A DNA stretch of 64,000 nt. It comes from Nocardia takedensis NBRC 100417. GTDB lineage: Bacteria; Actinomycetota; Actinomycetes; Mycobacteriales; Mycobacteriaceae. The position numbers and the translations under genes were made by a program. The DNA lies in the NCBI RefSeq assembly GCF_000308695.1, contig NZ_BAGG01000064.1, positions 43,104-107,103 on the forward strand. The letters are read 5' to 3'. Under the pieces are notes generated by a model that ran no database searches, had not been told where the DNA came from, and was given only the letters and a program-made list of their open reading frames with translations. Below are positions 42,065 to 51,006 of the stretch, in pieces. The first letter of the stretch is position 1. Each line of letters opens with the position of its first letter.

Positions 42065-42787
42065 TCAGGTTTCGCGGGCGGCGGCTTCCAGGTCGTGCAC
42101 GGTGGCGAGGGTGGTGGCGAGCGTCGCGCGGTCCCGCTCGTCCAGCGGGATCTCGTGGACGCGGGCGAGGGTGGCCCGCGCTCCCGGGACGTCCGCCAGG
42201 CGCAGCGCCAACTCCGCGCGGTAGACCAGCGCCTCCACCAGATCGGTGGCGGCGGCGCGGTCCTGCTCGCGGGCCAGGGTGGCGTCCAGGATCTTCGCCG
42301 CTTGCGCTTCATCGCCCTTGGAATCGCCGAGCGCGATCGCGTTCTCCAGCGCCACGGCCAACTTGCCCGCCGCCCGCGTCGGCGTAGCGGACGTTCGCGG
42401 CAGCGAGGAGATGCGGATCCAGTTGCCGCCCGGGTCCACGAGCGCGAACCCGGAGTGCCCGTCGGCGTTCTTGCGCCTGCGTGGCCGGGTCATCCGCGGG
42501 ATTCCGGCGACCAGCAGTTTGCCGTGGGCCGCGCGCATTCCGGCGGCGAACGCCTCGTACAGCGCTTCGATGTCGGGCACCTGGACCAGGCAGGACCCGT
42601 AGGACTGCTCGGGGTCGAAGTTCGGCAGGCCGAAGAAGTGCAGGTGTAGGTCTTCCCGGCGCAACGCGACGTACGGGTTGGGTCGGGTCTGGCGGTAGGT
42701 CTGCTCGAAACCCAGTGTGCGGTAGAACTCCGCGATGTCGTCGATGGATCCGCACGGCAGCAACGGCACCGTGATCTCGCCTGCCAT
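42065..42787 (-). CDS. VOC-domain protein with C-terminal helical (TPR-like) extension
   Basis: A 240-residue protein. Residues 1-130 form a bleomycin-resistance-type VOC module (VPLLPCGSIDDIAEFYRTLG, REDLHLHFFGLPNFDPEQ, GFALVDPGGNWIRISSL). Residues 137-240 are alpha-helical and alanine-rich (AAGKLAVALENAIALGDSKG, VEALVYRAELALRLADVPGA) and resemble two or three TPR repeats. The module without extension is the normal length for drug-binding proteins. The start is ATG 42787 with GAGAGGGCGG. An operator nearly identical to that of the DrrAB repressor lies 24-38 bases upstream. Confidence 0.8.
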   Translation of the reverse strand: MAGEITVPLLPCGSIDDIAEFYRTLGFEQTYRQTRPNPYVALRREDLHLHFFGLPNFDPEQSYGSCLVQVPDIEALYEAFAAGMRAAHGKLLVAGIPRMTRPRRRKNADGHSGFALVDPGGNWIRISSLPRTSATPTRAAGKLAVALENAIALGDSKGDEAQAAKILDATLAREQDRAAATDLVEALVYRAELALRLADVPGARATLARVHEIPLDERDRATLATTLATVHDLEAAARET

Positions 42788-42810
42788 ATCCGCCCTCTCT
42801 GTCGAATTAT

Positions 42811-42825
42811 GAGTACATTGTACTC
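42811..42825. promoter_or_regulatory. TetR-type operator matching the drrAB operator
   Basis: GAGTACATTGTACTC is a perfect palindrome (seven-base arms around a central T). It fits the same pattern, GRGTACRYTGTACYC, as both elements at 30000-30035. It lies between the divergent VOC and LLM oxidoreductase genes and could control both. Confidence 0.7.
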
Positions 42826-42876
42826 AGTTTCGGCGGCGAGTGGCGACGATGGGTCCGGATTCGGTAGACAGGAGCG

Positions 42877-43758
42877 GTGACGACACAGCGCGACTTCCGA
42901 TTCGGCGTCAACATGGTGGTCCCGAGTTCCCGCGCCGACTGGATCGAGAAGTGCCGCAGGGCAGAGGAACTGGGGTTCGACGTCCTTGGTGTCGCGGATC
43001 ACCTGGGCATGCCGGCCCCGTTCCCGGCGATGGTCCTGGCGGCCGAGGCCACCGAGCGAGTCCGGCTCAACACCTTCGTCCTCAACACGCCGTTCTACAA
43101 CCCGGTCCTGTTGGCTCGCGAAGTCGCCACCGCCGACCAGTTCACCGACGGCCGAGTCGAACTGGGGCTCGGCGCGGGCTACGTGAAAGCCGAATTCGAG
43201 GCCGCGGGCATCGCTTTCGAGAGCGGGGGCCGCCGCGTGGACCACCTCGGGACGACGGTCGCGACCCTGCGACGACTCTTCGCCGACCCGGACCACCGGC
43301 CGAGTACCGTCCAGCGCCCCGGACCGCCGCTGCTGGTGGCGGGCTGGGGCGACCGACTGCTGTCGATCGCCGCCGAACACGCCGACATCGTCGCCTTCAC
43401 CGGCGCGTCCACCACGGCCGACGGCGGCCTGCGCGCCGCCGACGGCGACGAACTCGCCGAACGGGTCGCCTTCGTCCGTGATCGACTCGGGGCGCGCGCC
43501 GACCAGGTCGAGTTCAACCTGTTGGTGCAGCAGGTCCTCGGCGAGGCCGAGGTTCCCGCGTTCCTCGAACGCTATGGCGACTCGTTGCCGCCGCACACCG
43601 CGGGCGATCTCGCGGCGCTGCCCACGGTGCTCGTCGGTGACCCCGAGGCGATCGCCGCGCAGATCCGCGACCTGCGTGCCCGCCACGGAATCACCTACAT
43701 CACCGTCATCGAACCGTTCATGGAAGCGCTCGCCCCCGCGCTCGCCCTGCTGCGCTGA
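42877..43758 (+). CDS. LLM-class F420-dependent oxidoreductase
   Basis: A 293-residue TIM-barrel flavin/F420 enzyme of the luciferase-like superfamily: FRFGVNMVVPSSRADWIEKC, FDVLGVADHL, RLNTFVLNTPFYNPVLLARE, DGRVELGLGAGYVKAEFEAAG and a C-terminal ITYITVIEPFMEALAP. This subgroup (TIGR03621-like) is predicted to use coenzyme F420, which Nocardiaceae make; the substrate is unknown. GTG 42877 follows CAGGAGCG. It shares its upstream region and the operator at 42811 with the VOC gene. Confidence 0.84.
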   Translation: MTTQRDFRFGVNMVVPSSRADWIEKCRRAEELGFDVLGVADHLGMPAPFPAMVLAAEATERVRLNTFVLNTPFYNPVLLAREVATADQFTDGRVELGLGAGYVKAEFEAAGIAFESGGRRVDHLGTTVATLRRLFADPDHRPSTVQRPGPPLLVAGWGDRLLSIAAEHADIVAFTGASTTADGGLRAADGDELAERVAFVRDRLGARADQVEFNLLVQQVLGEAEVPAFLERYGDSLPPHTAGDLAALPTVLVGDPEAIAAQIRDLRARHGITYITVIEPFMEALAPALALLR

Positions 43759-43770
43759 GTCCGTTCATCC

Positions 43771-43870
43771 GAAGCAGGGTCGCCCGGGCAGAAGGCCGCG
43801 CGAGCACCGGTGGCGCACCCCTGCGCAGTCGAAACAGTTTCGCCCGGGCCGAAGGCCGCGCACGCACCGA
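43771..43870 (+). repeat. Imperfect 60-base tandem repeat in an intergenic region
   Basis: The block at 43771-43809 recurs exactly 60 bases later at 43831-43869 with about five to eight differences; the shared core is CGCCCGGGC followed by GAAGGCCGCGC and GCACCG. The second half of each 60-base unit is not conserved. The region (43759-44037) contains no gene. CGCCCGGGC is self-complementary, so each unit might fold into a small hairpin. Confidence 0.6.
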
Positions 43871-44037
43871 GATGTCCCCGATGCGCCCGAAAGAGCGGGA
43901 TCGGGAGTCGGGACTCGCGCGCACCCCCTTGAGTTGAACAGGTGTCCGTTCTACTGTCCGAGTGAAGCGCGCATCGTCGCGGCGAGTGACCGCCGGCAAC
44001 GGCCGTGCGCGGGTGGATCGCCGACCGGAGGACACGA

Positions 44038-44543
44038 ATGTCTGCTTCCGCACCCGAATGGACGCTCGAGCGGGCCGCGGACCAGCGCGGCCGGGTCGCG
44101 GTGGTCACCGGCGCGAACACCGGCATCGGACTGGCCGTCGCGCTGGCGCTGGCCGGACTCGGCGCGACGGTGGTGTTGGCCTGCCGCAACCCGACTGCCG
44201 CCGAGGCCGCGGTCGCGCGCATCCGGGAGACGGTGCCCGAGGACGATCTGCACACCGTGGCCTTGGATCTGGCGGACGGCGCGTCCATCGCCGCCTGCGC
44301 GAGCGGTGGCCCGCGGTGCACTTGCTGATCCACAACGCCGGGATCATGGCCCGCCACCGCACCCGCACCGTCGACGGCTTCGAGACCGATCTCGCGGTCA
44401 ACGCGCTGGGCCAATTCGCCCTGACCGCCCAGCTTTTCGAGGTGTTGGAGGCCGCCGAGGCGGCGCGGGTGGTGACGGTCAACAGTCTCACGCATCGTCG
44501 CCGCAACGCCGCGCTGGATTTCGCGGACACGCCCTCATCTGAC
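44038..44543 (+). pseudogene. Short-chain dehydrogenase pseudogene (frameshifted and truncated)
   Basis: The first frame (ATG 44038, GGAGG upstream) encodes a normal SDR start: RGRVAVVTGANTGIGLAVAL and VVLACRNPTAAEAA, up to VALDLADGASIAACA near 44300. Similarity then continues in another frame: VHLLIHNAGIMARH, GFETDLAVNALGQFALTAQL, VVTVNSLTH (S of the catalytic set) to DFADTPSS at about 44540. There it stops: the Y-x3-K catalytic motif and the C-terminal third are missing. At least one frameshift plus loss of the 3' end means no active enzyme. The 44544-44780 stretch shows no recognisable coding sequence. Confidence 0.8.
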
Positions 44544-44801
44544 CGCCTGCCGTTCGGCGACGACGGGGACGGTGATCGGTCGGCAGGTCCCGAGCGTCGT
44601 CGGCGGTCCGGAAATCGCGGGTGTGGACCGCCGTCGCCGTGTGCCGCTCGTCGCGCGGGAACGGCCGTTCGGCTACCCGAAGGGGCCGTTGGTCGCCGGG
44701 CGATGTCGAACTCGCCCGTGCCGTCCGGCGCCGATGCTAGACAAGCGGGACCGCGGAACCGCTGTTGCGCGGCGACGACGATGTCACCGAAGGATATGAA
44801 C

Positions 44802-46160
44802 GTGGGAACTGGACATCCACATCAGCAAGCCGGTCCGGCGCGTAGGGGGACGGGGCACGCTCGGTCCCGACGCTTGGTCATGGTCGGTGTCGTACTCGCC
44901 GCGGTACCGGGATTCCTGGGGGCTCCGAACGCGGCGGCGAACGATTGCGCGGGTGATCATTTCGTCGCCAGTTGGGCGGCCTCGCCCACGGATGCGGTGA
45001 CGCCCCTGGACGCTTCCGGTCACCCGGTGCCCCTGACGGTCACGGACCAGACCTTCCGGATGATCGTGACGCCGCATCTGGGCGGTTCGACGATGCGTCT
45101 GCGGCTGTCGAACCGTTTCGGGGTCACGCCGGTGACGTTCGGTCGGGTCACCGTCGGGGTGCGGTCCGACGGGGCCGGGGTCCTCGATCCGCGGCCGGTG
45201 ACCTTCGACGGGCGAACGTCGGTGACGGTTCCCGCCGGCGGCGAGGTCGTCACCGATCCGATCGGGTTGGTGTTCTCGGCATTCACGCCGCTCGCGGTGA
45301 GTATCCATGTGCCCGGGTCGGCGGGGCCGCCGACCAAGCATTGGAACGCCAACGCCACGTCCTTCTATTCGGCCGCGGGCAGCGGCGATCTGACGGGACG
45401 TTCGGGCGGGGAGGGGTTCGACCAGGTCACCTATGCCTGGTCCTACGTGCACGGGATCGACGTCGAGGCCCCCGCCGCGACCCGGTCGATCGTGGCGTTC
45501 GGCGATTCGATCACCGACGGGATGGTGTCGGATTCGGTGGTGGGGGTGCCCGCCGACACCCGTCTGGCCGACACCGACAGCCGCTACCCGGACGCGCTGC
45601 AACGTCGGATCGATCGGGCCGGACTGCCGCTGTCGGTGGTGAACGCGGGGATCGGCAGCAATCGTCTCGTGGTGAACGGTCAGCCGATCATGATGGGGCC
45701 CAGCGGGATCGAGCGCTTTCCGGTGGACGCCTTGGCGCAGGCCGGTGTCGCCGGGGTGATCGTGCAGGAGGGCATCAACGATCTCGGTTTGCCGCCCGGT
45801 GTCGACGCCGACCGGATGATCGCTGGTTTCCGGCAGGTGGTGGCGATGGCCCACGAACGCGGCGTCAAAGTGTGGCTGGGCACCATCCTGCCCGCGTCTG
45901 ACGCGCTGGTGAACGGCGTGGCGATCGCGCCGCGCAGCGAGGGGGACCGGCAGCGGATCAACGAGTGGATCCGCACGCAGGACGTGGCCGACGGCGTGAT
46001 CGACTTCGACGCGGCGCTGCGCGACCCGGCGAATCCCGCCGTGTTGAATCCGGCGTTCGGCGGTCCCGACCGCCTGCACCCGAACCCGGCGGGCTACCGG
46101 GCGATGGCCGACGCGGTCGACCTCGCGTTGCTGGCCGAGGCCGGTCCGCGCTGCGACTGA
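44802..46160 (+). CDS. Secreted SGNH/GDSL-family hydrolase
   Basis: A protein of about 452 residues. A signal peptide (RSRRLVMVGVVLAAVPGFLG, cleavage likely after PNAAA) directs export. A beta-sandwich-like part (40-220) precedes the SGNH domain: nucleophile serine in VAFGDSITDG, G/N blocks in NAGIGSNRLV and QEGINDLG, and the catalytic D-x-x-H in PDRLHPNPAGY. Such proteins are extracellular esterases or lipases. Start uncertain: GTG 44802 has the best spacing from AAGGA; ATG 44796 and ATG 44781 are in frame. Confidence 0.83.
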   Translation: MGTGHPHQQAGPARRGTGHARSRRLVMVGVVLAAVPGFLGAPNAAANDCAGDHFVASWAASPTDAVTPLDASGHPVPLTVTDQTFRMIVTPHLGGSTMRLRLSNRFGVTPVTFGRVTVGVRSDGAGVLDPRPVTFDGRTSVTVPAGGEVVTDPIGLVFSAFTPLAVSIHVPGSAGPPTKHWNANATSFYSAAGSGDLTGRSGGEGFDQVTYAWSYVHGIDVEAPAATRSIVAFGDSITDGMVSDSVVGVPADTRLADTDSRYPDALQRRIDRAGLPLSVVNAGIGSNRLVVNGQPIMMGPSGIERFPVDALAQAGVAGVIVQEGINDLGLPPGVDADRMIAGFRQVVAMAHERGVKVWLGTILPASDALVNGVAIAPRSEGDRQRINEWIRTQDVADGVIDFDAALRDPANPAVLNPAFGGPDRLHPNPAGYRAMADAVDLALLAEAGPRCD

Positions 46161-46323
46161 GGGCGGGCCGGATTCCGCTCCCGAGGGCAGGTGCCGTCAG
46201 TTACGCTCCCAGCGGTGGTTCCACTCGCCCGCCGCGCACGTCCCCGTGCGGGTGAGGTGCCGACCGGCGCCGGGTGAACGCGGTGCCGACGCCACCGGTC
46301 GGCGCCTTCGAGAGGTGATCGAC

Positions 46324-47892
46324 GTGAATACCGAAGACCGCTCCGCCGGACAACCCCACCTGGCCCGACGGTCGCACTGGATGAACTCCGTCGAGCGGCA
46401 CGCTGCGGTGCTGGGCGAACGCGCCGCGCTGCGCTTCGACGGCGAGACGACGACGTGGACGCGGTTGCGCGACCGGATCCACGCCGTCGCGCGGGGGTTG
46501 GCGGATCGGGGCGTCGGCTTCGGCGACCGCGTCGCGCTGGTCATGGGCAACCGGCCGGAATTCGTCGAGGTCGTGCTGGCCGCGAATCTGCTCGGGGCGA
46601 TCGCGGTGCCGGTCAACTTCCGGCTCACGGGCCCCGAGGTGGCCTACATCCTCGCCGACTCCGGCGCGCAGGTCGTCGTCGGCGACGTGCTGGGCACCCC
46701 GATCGTCGCCGACGCTGTGCGCGAACTCGCGCACCCTCCCCGCACGGTCACCGTCGGCGACGCGGCCGAGGGTTTCGAGGACTACGCCGCGCTGGGCGAG
46801 GCCGGACCGGGCGACACACCGACACCGGACATCCCGGAGGACACGCCCGCGCTCATCATGTACACCTCGGGCACCACCGGCAGGCCCAAGGGCGCGGTGC
46901 TGACCCACCTGAACCTGCAAGCGCAGAGTTCGACGGTGATGCGCTGCATGCAGTACGTCGACGAGGACGAGATCGCGCTGATCGCCTCGCCGATGTTCCA
47001 CATCGCCGCCGTCGGCACGATCGCGCCGATGCTGTACGTGGGCGGTGTGATCGTCATCCATCCGACCAAGCCGTTCGTGGCGGGCGAGATCCTGGACACC
47101 CTCGCCGCCGAAGCGGTCACCAACGTCTTCCTGGTGCCGACCCAGTGGCAGGCGGTGTGCGCGGAACCCGATGCCGCGCATCGGGATCTGGCGAGCCTGC
47201 GGGCGATGGGCTGGGGCGCCGCGCCCGCCACCGACACGTTGTTGCGGCAGATGGCCGCGACCTTCCCGGAGGCGATGAACGTGGCGATGTTCGGTCAGAC
47301 GGAGATGTCGCCGATCACCTGCGTGCTGCACGGCCGGGACGCGATCCGCAAGCTCGGTTCGGTCGGCAGGCCCGTCACGACGGTGACGACGCGGGTGGTC
47401 GACGCCGAGATGGCCGATGTCGCGCCGGGCGAGGTGGGCGAGATCGTCTACCGCGGTCCGGGAATGATGCTGGGTTACTGGAACAAACCGGAGGCGACGG
47501 CCGAGGCGTTCCGCGGCGGCTGGTTCCACTCCGGCGATCTGGTGCGCGTGGACGAGGACGGTTTCGTCTACGTGGTCGACCGGGCCAAGGACATGATCAT
47601 CTCGGGCGGGGAGAACATCTACTGCGCCGAGGTCGAGAACGTGCTGGCCGGACATCCCGACATCGTGGAGGTCGCGCTGATCGGCCGTCCGCACGAGGTG
47701 TGGGGGGAGACGCCGGTCGCGTTCGCGGTGCTCGGTGGCGCGGGCGATCTGGACATCGACGCGCTGCGTGGGTGGGCGGCGGCCGCACTGGCGAAATACA
47801 AACTCCCCACCGCGTTGCACCGTGTCGACGCGCTGCCACGCAACGCCTCGGGCAAGGTCCTGAAGAACACCTTGCGAGAACTGCGGCCTTGA
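46324..47892 (+). CDS. Acyl-CoA synthetase (FadD-like AMP-dependent ligase)
   Basis: A 522-residue adenylating enzyme: P-loop YTSGTTGRPKG, adenine motif MFGQTEMSP, ribose-binding aspartate in GWFHSGDLVRVDEDG, hinge VDRAKDMIISGGENIY and catalytic lysine in PRNASGKVLKNTL. It activates a fatty or other carboxylic acid to its CoA ester through the acyl-adenylate. The fatty-acid-type hinge suggests FadD rather than acetyl-CoA synthetase; chain length is not inferable. The start is GTG 46324 after GAGAGGTGATC. It stands as a single gene. Confidence 0.88.
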   Translation: MNTEDRSAGQPHLARRSHWMNSVERHAAVLGERAALRFDGETTTWTRLRDRIHAVARGLADRGVGFGDRVALVMGNRPEFVEVVLAANLLGAIAVPVNFRLTGPEVAYILADSGAQVVVGDVLGTPIVADAVRELAHPPRTVTVGDAAEGFEDYAALGEAGPGDTPTPDIPEDTPALIMYTSGTTGRPKGAVLTHLNLQAQSSTVMRCMQYVDEDEIALIASPMFHIAAVGTIAPMLYVGGVIVIHPTKPFVAGEILDTLAAEAVTNVFLVPTQWQAVCAEPDAAHRDLASLRAMGWGAAPATDTLLRQMAATFPEAMNVAMFGQTEMSPITCVLHGRDAIRKLGSVGRPVTTVTTRVVDAEMADVAPGEVGEIVYRGPGMMLGYWNKPEATAEAFRGGWFHSGDLVRVDEDGFVYVVDRAKDMIISGGENIYCAEVENVLAGHPDIVEVALIGRPHEVWGETPVAFAVLGGAGDLDIDALRGWAAAALAKYKLPTALHRVDALPRNASGKVLKNTLRELRP

Positions 47893-47969
47893 GCCGCCGG
47901 TTTCTCTGAACAGGTTGCGGCGCAAGCGCATTCGCCGAATTCCGCCGTCGGGTCAGGCTTCCCGGAAGG

Positions 47970-47985
47970 TGTGATTTACATCACA
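47970..47985. promoter_or_regulatory. CRP/GlxR-type binding site upstream of the uvrA-like gene
   Basis: TGTGATTTACATCACA matches the CRP-family consensus TGTGA-N6-TCACA perfectly. It is centred about 51 bases before the uvrA-like ATG. Actinobacterial CRP/GlxR proteins use this same consensus. Whether it activates or represses cannot be told, because the promoter is unclear. Confidence 0.7.
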
Positions 47986-48028
47986 TCACCGTGGGTGTTT
48001 TGTCGGTGCCGCCTGGCATGGTGTCCCC

Positions 48029-50341
48029 ATGTCATCAACCGAAACCGTCGCCGTCACCGAATCCCCCGCCGCCGCGCAGGGGGATTCGGTGATCCGGGTG
48101 CTCGGTGCCCGTGAACACAATCTGCGCAACGTGTCGTTGGAGATCCCCAAGAACCGGATCACCGTGTTCACGGGGGTGTCCGGGTCGGGGAAGTCCTCGA
48201 TCGTGTTCGACACCATCGCGGTCGAATCCCAACGCCAGCTCTACGCCACCTTCCCCGCGTTCATCCTGAACTTCCTGCCGCGCTACGAACGCCCGCACGC
48301 CGAGGCGATCGAAGGACTCAACGCGCCGGTGATCATCGACCAGCAACCGGTGGGCGGCGGGCCGCGCTCGACGGTGGGCACCATGACCGACATCTATTCG
48401 ATGGTGCGCGCGATGTTCGCCCGATTCGGTTCCCCCTCGGCCGGATTCGTCTACAACTACTCCTTCAACGTCCCGCAGGGCATGTGCCCGGACTGCGACG
48501 GGCTCGGCGTGGCGGTGCGCGCCGATCCGGACCGGCTGGTCGACCGGACGAAATCGCTCAACGAGGGCGCGATCCTGCTGCCCGGCTACGCGGCGGGCAG
48601 CGGCGACTGGCAACTCTACGGCCGCTCCGGGCGTTTCGATCCGGACAAAGCGCTGCTCGACTACACCGCGGCCGAATTCGACGACCTGATGTACGGGTCG
48701 GGCGGGGACAAGGTCGAGATCACCTTCGCCAAGGGCACCTGGAAGGCCGACTACGAAGGTCTGGCCGCGAAATTCACCCGCACCCGCCTGCAACGCGACA
48801 CCTCGACCCTGAGCGAGAAGACCCGCGAGCAGATCCGCAAGTTCCTCACCGAGGGCATCTGCGAGAGCTGCGGCGGCGCACGGCTCAACGCGGCGGCGCT
48901 GGCGACGAAGATCGGCGGCCGCAGTATCGCGGACTGGTCCGGCATGCAGATCACCGACCTGATCGCGGTGCTGGAGGAGATCACCGATCCCGCCGCGCTG
49001 GGCCTGGCCGAGGCGCTGCGGGTGGCGTTGCGCCGCGTCGCCGACATCGGGCTCGGATATCTGAGCCTGGACCGGGCGACCTCCACGCTGTCCGGCGGCG
49101 AGGGGCAGCGCCTGAAGATGATCAAGCATCTGTCCAGCACGCTGATCGGGTTGACCTACATCTTCGACGAACCCAGCGTCGGCCTGCATCCGCGCGACGT
49201 CGGCAGGCTCAACGCGCTGCTGCGGGCGTTGCGCGACAAAGGCAACACGGTGTTGGTGGTCGAACACGATCCCGACGTCATCCGGATCGCCGACCACGTC
49301 GTCGACGTCGGCCCGCGCGCGGGCGCGCACGGCGGGCAGGTGGTGTTCCAGGGCGATTTCGCGCGGTTGCTCGAGGCCGACACCCCGACGGGCGCGGGAC
49401 TGCGCCGCACGTTCCGGGTCAAGGACGTCTTCCGCGCGCCCACCGGGGAACTGCGGATCGAGCACGCGCGGGTGCACAACCTCAAAGACGTCTCGGTGGG
49501 GATTCCGACCGGGGTGCTCACCTCGGTGACCGGTGTCGCGGGGTCGGGCAAGAGCAGTCTGATCCGGGACGTGTTCGTGCGCAGTCATCCCGAGGCGATC
49601 TTCGTCGACCAGTCGCCGATCGGCGCGTCCTCGCGCTCCACCCCGGCCACCTACCTGGGATTGATGGACCCGATCCGCAAGATCTTCGCCAAGGCGACCG
49701 GTCAGCCCGCGGGCCTGTTCAGCTTCAACTCCGACGGCGCGTGCGCCCAGTGCGAAGGGCGCGGGGTGATCATCACCGAGATCGCCTACATGGACCCGGT
49801 CACCACCCACTGCGACGCCTGCGACGGCCGCCGCTTCTCCGAAGCCGTCCTCGAGCACACCCTGCGCGGCCGGTCGATCGCGCAGGTGCTGGCGATGTCG
49901 GCCGAAGAAGCGCTCGAGTTCTTCACCGAGAAGGCGCTGCTGACCAAACTGCGCGCCATGAACGAGGTGGGCCTGGACTACCTGAGCCTCGGGCAGGCGA
50001 TGAGCACCCTGTCCGGCGGTGAACGTCAACGCATCAAACTCGCCACCCAACTGCACAACACCGCGGCGGTGTACGTGCTCGACGAGCCCACCACCGGCCT
50101 GCACATGTCCGACGTGGACACCCTGCTGGCGTTGCTCGACGGCTTGGTCGAGCGGGGCAACACCGTGGTGGTCATCGAACACAACCTCGACGTGGTCGCC
50201 CACAGCGACTGGGTGATCGATCTGGGCCCCGACGGCGGCAAGGACGGCGGCGAGATCGTCTTCACCGGCACCCCCGCCGACCTGCTCGACCACCCGACCT
50301 CCCTGACCGGCGAATACCTGCGCCGCTACAAGGCCGGCTAG
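48029..50341 (+). CDS. Short UvrA-like ABC ATPase (UvrA class III / DrrC-like)
   Basis: A 770-residue protein with two ABC ATPase cores: Walker [10 protein letters not shown] and GVAGSGKSS, two signature motifs [11 protein letters not shown] and [11 protein letters not shown], Walker [11 protein letters not shown] and [10 protein letters not shown], and zinc-finger cysteine pairs ([33 protein letters not shown]). Full UvrA is about 940-970 residues; the UvrB-binding and insertion regions are shortened or missing. This matches the short paralogues implicated in DNA-drug resistance (DrrC) rather than general excision repair. It is preceded by a consensus CRP-type site. The stop codon overlaps that of the convergent TetR gene. 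Confidence 0.85.
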   Translation: MSSTETVAVTESPAAAQGDSVIRVLGAREHNLRNVSLEIPKNRITVFTGVSGSGKSSIVFDTIAVESQRQLYATFPAFILNFLPRYERPHAEAIEGLNAPVIIDQQPVGGGPRSTVGTMTDIYSMVRAMFARFGSPSAGFVYNYSFNVPQGMCPDCDGLGVAVRADPDRLVDRTKSLNEGAILLPGYAAGSGDWQLYGRSGRFDPDKALLDYTAAEFDDLMYGSGGDKVEITFAKGTWKADYEGLAAKFTRTRLQRDTSTLSEKTREQIRKFLTEGICESCGGARLNAAALATKIGGRSIADWSGMQITDLIAVLEEITDPAALGLAEALRVALRRVADIGLGYLSLDRATSTLSGGEGQRLKMIKHLSSTLIGLTYIFDEPSVGLHPRDVGRLNALLRALRDKGNTVLVVEHDPDVIRIADHVVDVGPRAGAHGGQVVFQGDFARLLEADTPTGAGLRRTFRVKDVFRAPTGELRIEHARVHNLKDVSVGIPTGVLTSVTGVAGSGKSSLIRDVFVRSHPEAIFVDQSPIGASSRSTPATYLGLMDPIRKIFAKATGQPAGLFSFNSDGACAQCEGRGVIITEIAYMDPVTTHCDACDGRRFSEAVLEHTLRGRSIAQVLAMSAEEALEFFTEKALLTKLRAMNEVGLDYLSLGQAMSTLSGGERQRIKLATQLHNTAAVYVLDEPTTGLHMSDVDTLLALLDGLVERGNTVVVIEHNLDVVAHSDWVIDLGPDGGKDGGEIVFTGTPADLLDHPTSLTGEYLRRYKAG

Positions 50342-50946
50342 GACGGGTACCCGCCCACGGCGAGACGCGCCGCGGCGGCGACGACGTCGGGGATCTCCTC
50401 GGGCGGTGTCGGCTCGGAGGTCCGCGACAGCGCGGTCAGGACGGCGTCGACCGCTCCCAGGACCGCGCCGGTGAGCGCGGCGGCGTGCAGCGGGGTGAGA
50501 TCCGGGTGGGCGCACCCCAGTTCGGCGGCGAGTCGGCGTTGCAGATCGGCTCGCCGCCGCAGCGCCCCGGCCTGCAAGGCGGGGACCTCGGCCAGCAGGC
50601 GGGCGCGGACCGCGGTGAGGTCGTGGTCGAGCGGGAAGCTCCATCTCGGTGCGCGGGTGAGGTGGTCCACGACGCGCAGCAGGGTCTCGACGGGGGTCTG
50701 TCCGGCCTCGGTGGCGTCGAAGGCTTCGCGGACCAAGGGATCGTAGAGGTCGTCGTCGGCGAAGACGACCGCGTCCTTGGCCGGGAAATAGTTGAAAAAG
50801 GTGGCGGGGGAGACCTCTGCGGCGGCGGCGATCTCGGCCACCGTGGCGCCTTCGTAGCCCTTGTCGTCGAACAGTCGCAAGGCGGCTTCGATCAGCGCGC
50901 GCCGGGTGCGCTGCTTCTTCTGCTCCCGCAGTCCTGTCGGCTCCAT
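50338..50946 (-). CDS. TetR/AcrR family regulator
   Basis: A 202-residue regulator: RRALIEAALRLFDDKGYEGA, TVAEIAAAAEVSPATFFNYF (helix-turn-helix), then a variable ligand domain. ATG 50946 lacks a ribosome binding site. TATGCA lies about ten bases upstream, so the transcript may be nearly leaderless; a start at 50967 would add seven residues. It is divergent from the FAD monooxygenase at 51007, the likely regulated gene. Confidence 0.84.
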   Translation of the reverse strand: MEPTGLREQKKQRTRRALIEAALRLFDDKGYEGATVAEIAAAAEVSPATFFNYFPAKDAVVFADDDLYDPLVREAFDATEAGQTPVETLLRVVDHLTRAPRWSFPLDHDLTAVRARLLAEVPALQAGALRRRADLQRRLAAELGCAHPDLTPLHAAALTGAVLGAVDAVLTALSRTSEPTPPEEIPDVVAAAARLAVGGYPS

Positions 50947-51006
50947 CGCGCAATTGTTGCATAGCATCTATTTTTAGAGTCACTACAAGTTTGTTACGGT
51001 GGCAGC

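Noticed and set aside
44572..44799. 75-codon frame between SDR pseudogene and SGNH hydrolase
   Set aside because: Arg-rich, no ribosome binding site, no similarity; probably chance in decayed sequence.
48035..50983. 982-codon minus-strand frame opposite the uvrA-like gene
   Set aside because: Complementary to an unmistakable UvrA-type ATPase and extending through the TetR gene in another frame; no recognisable domain.
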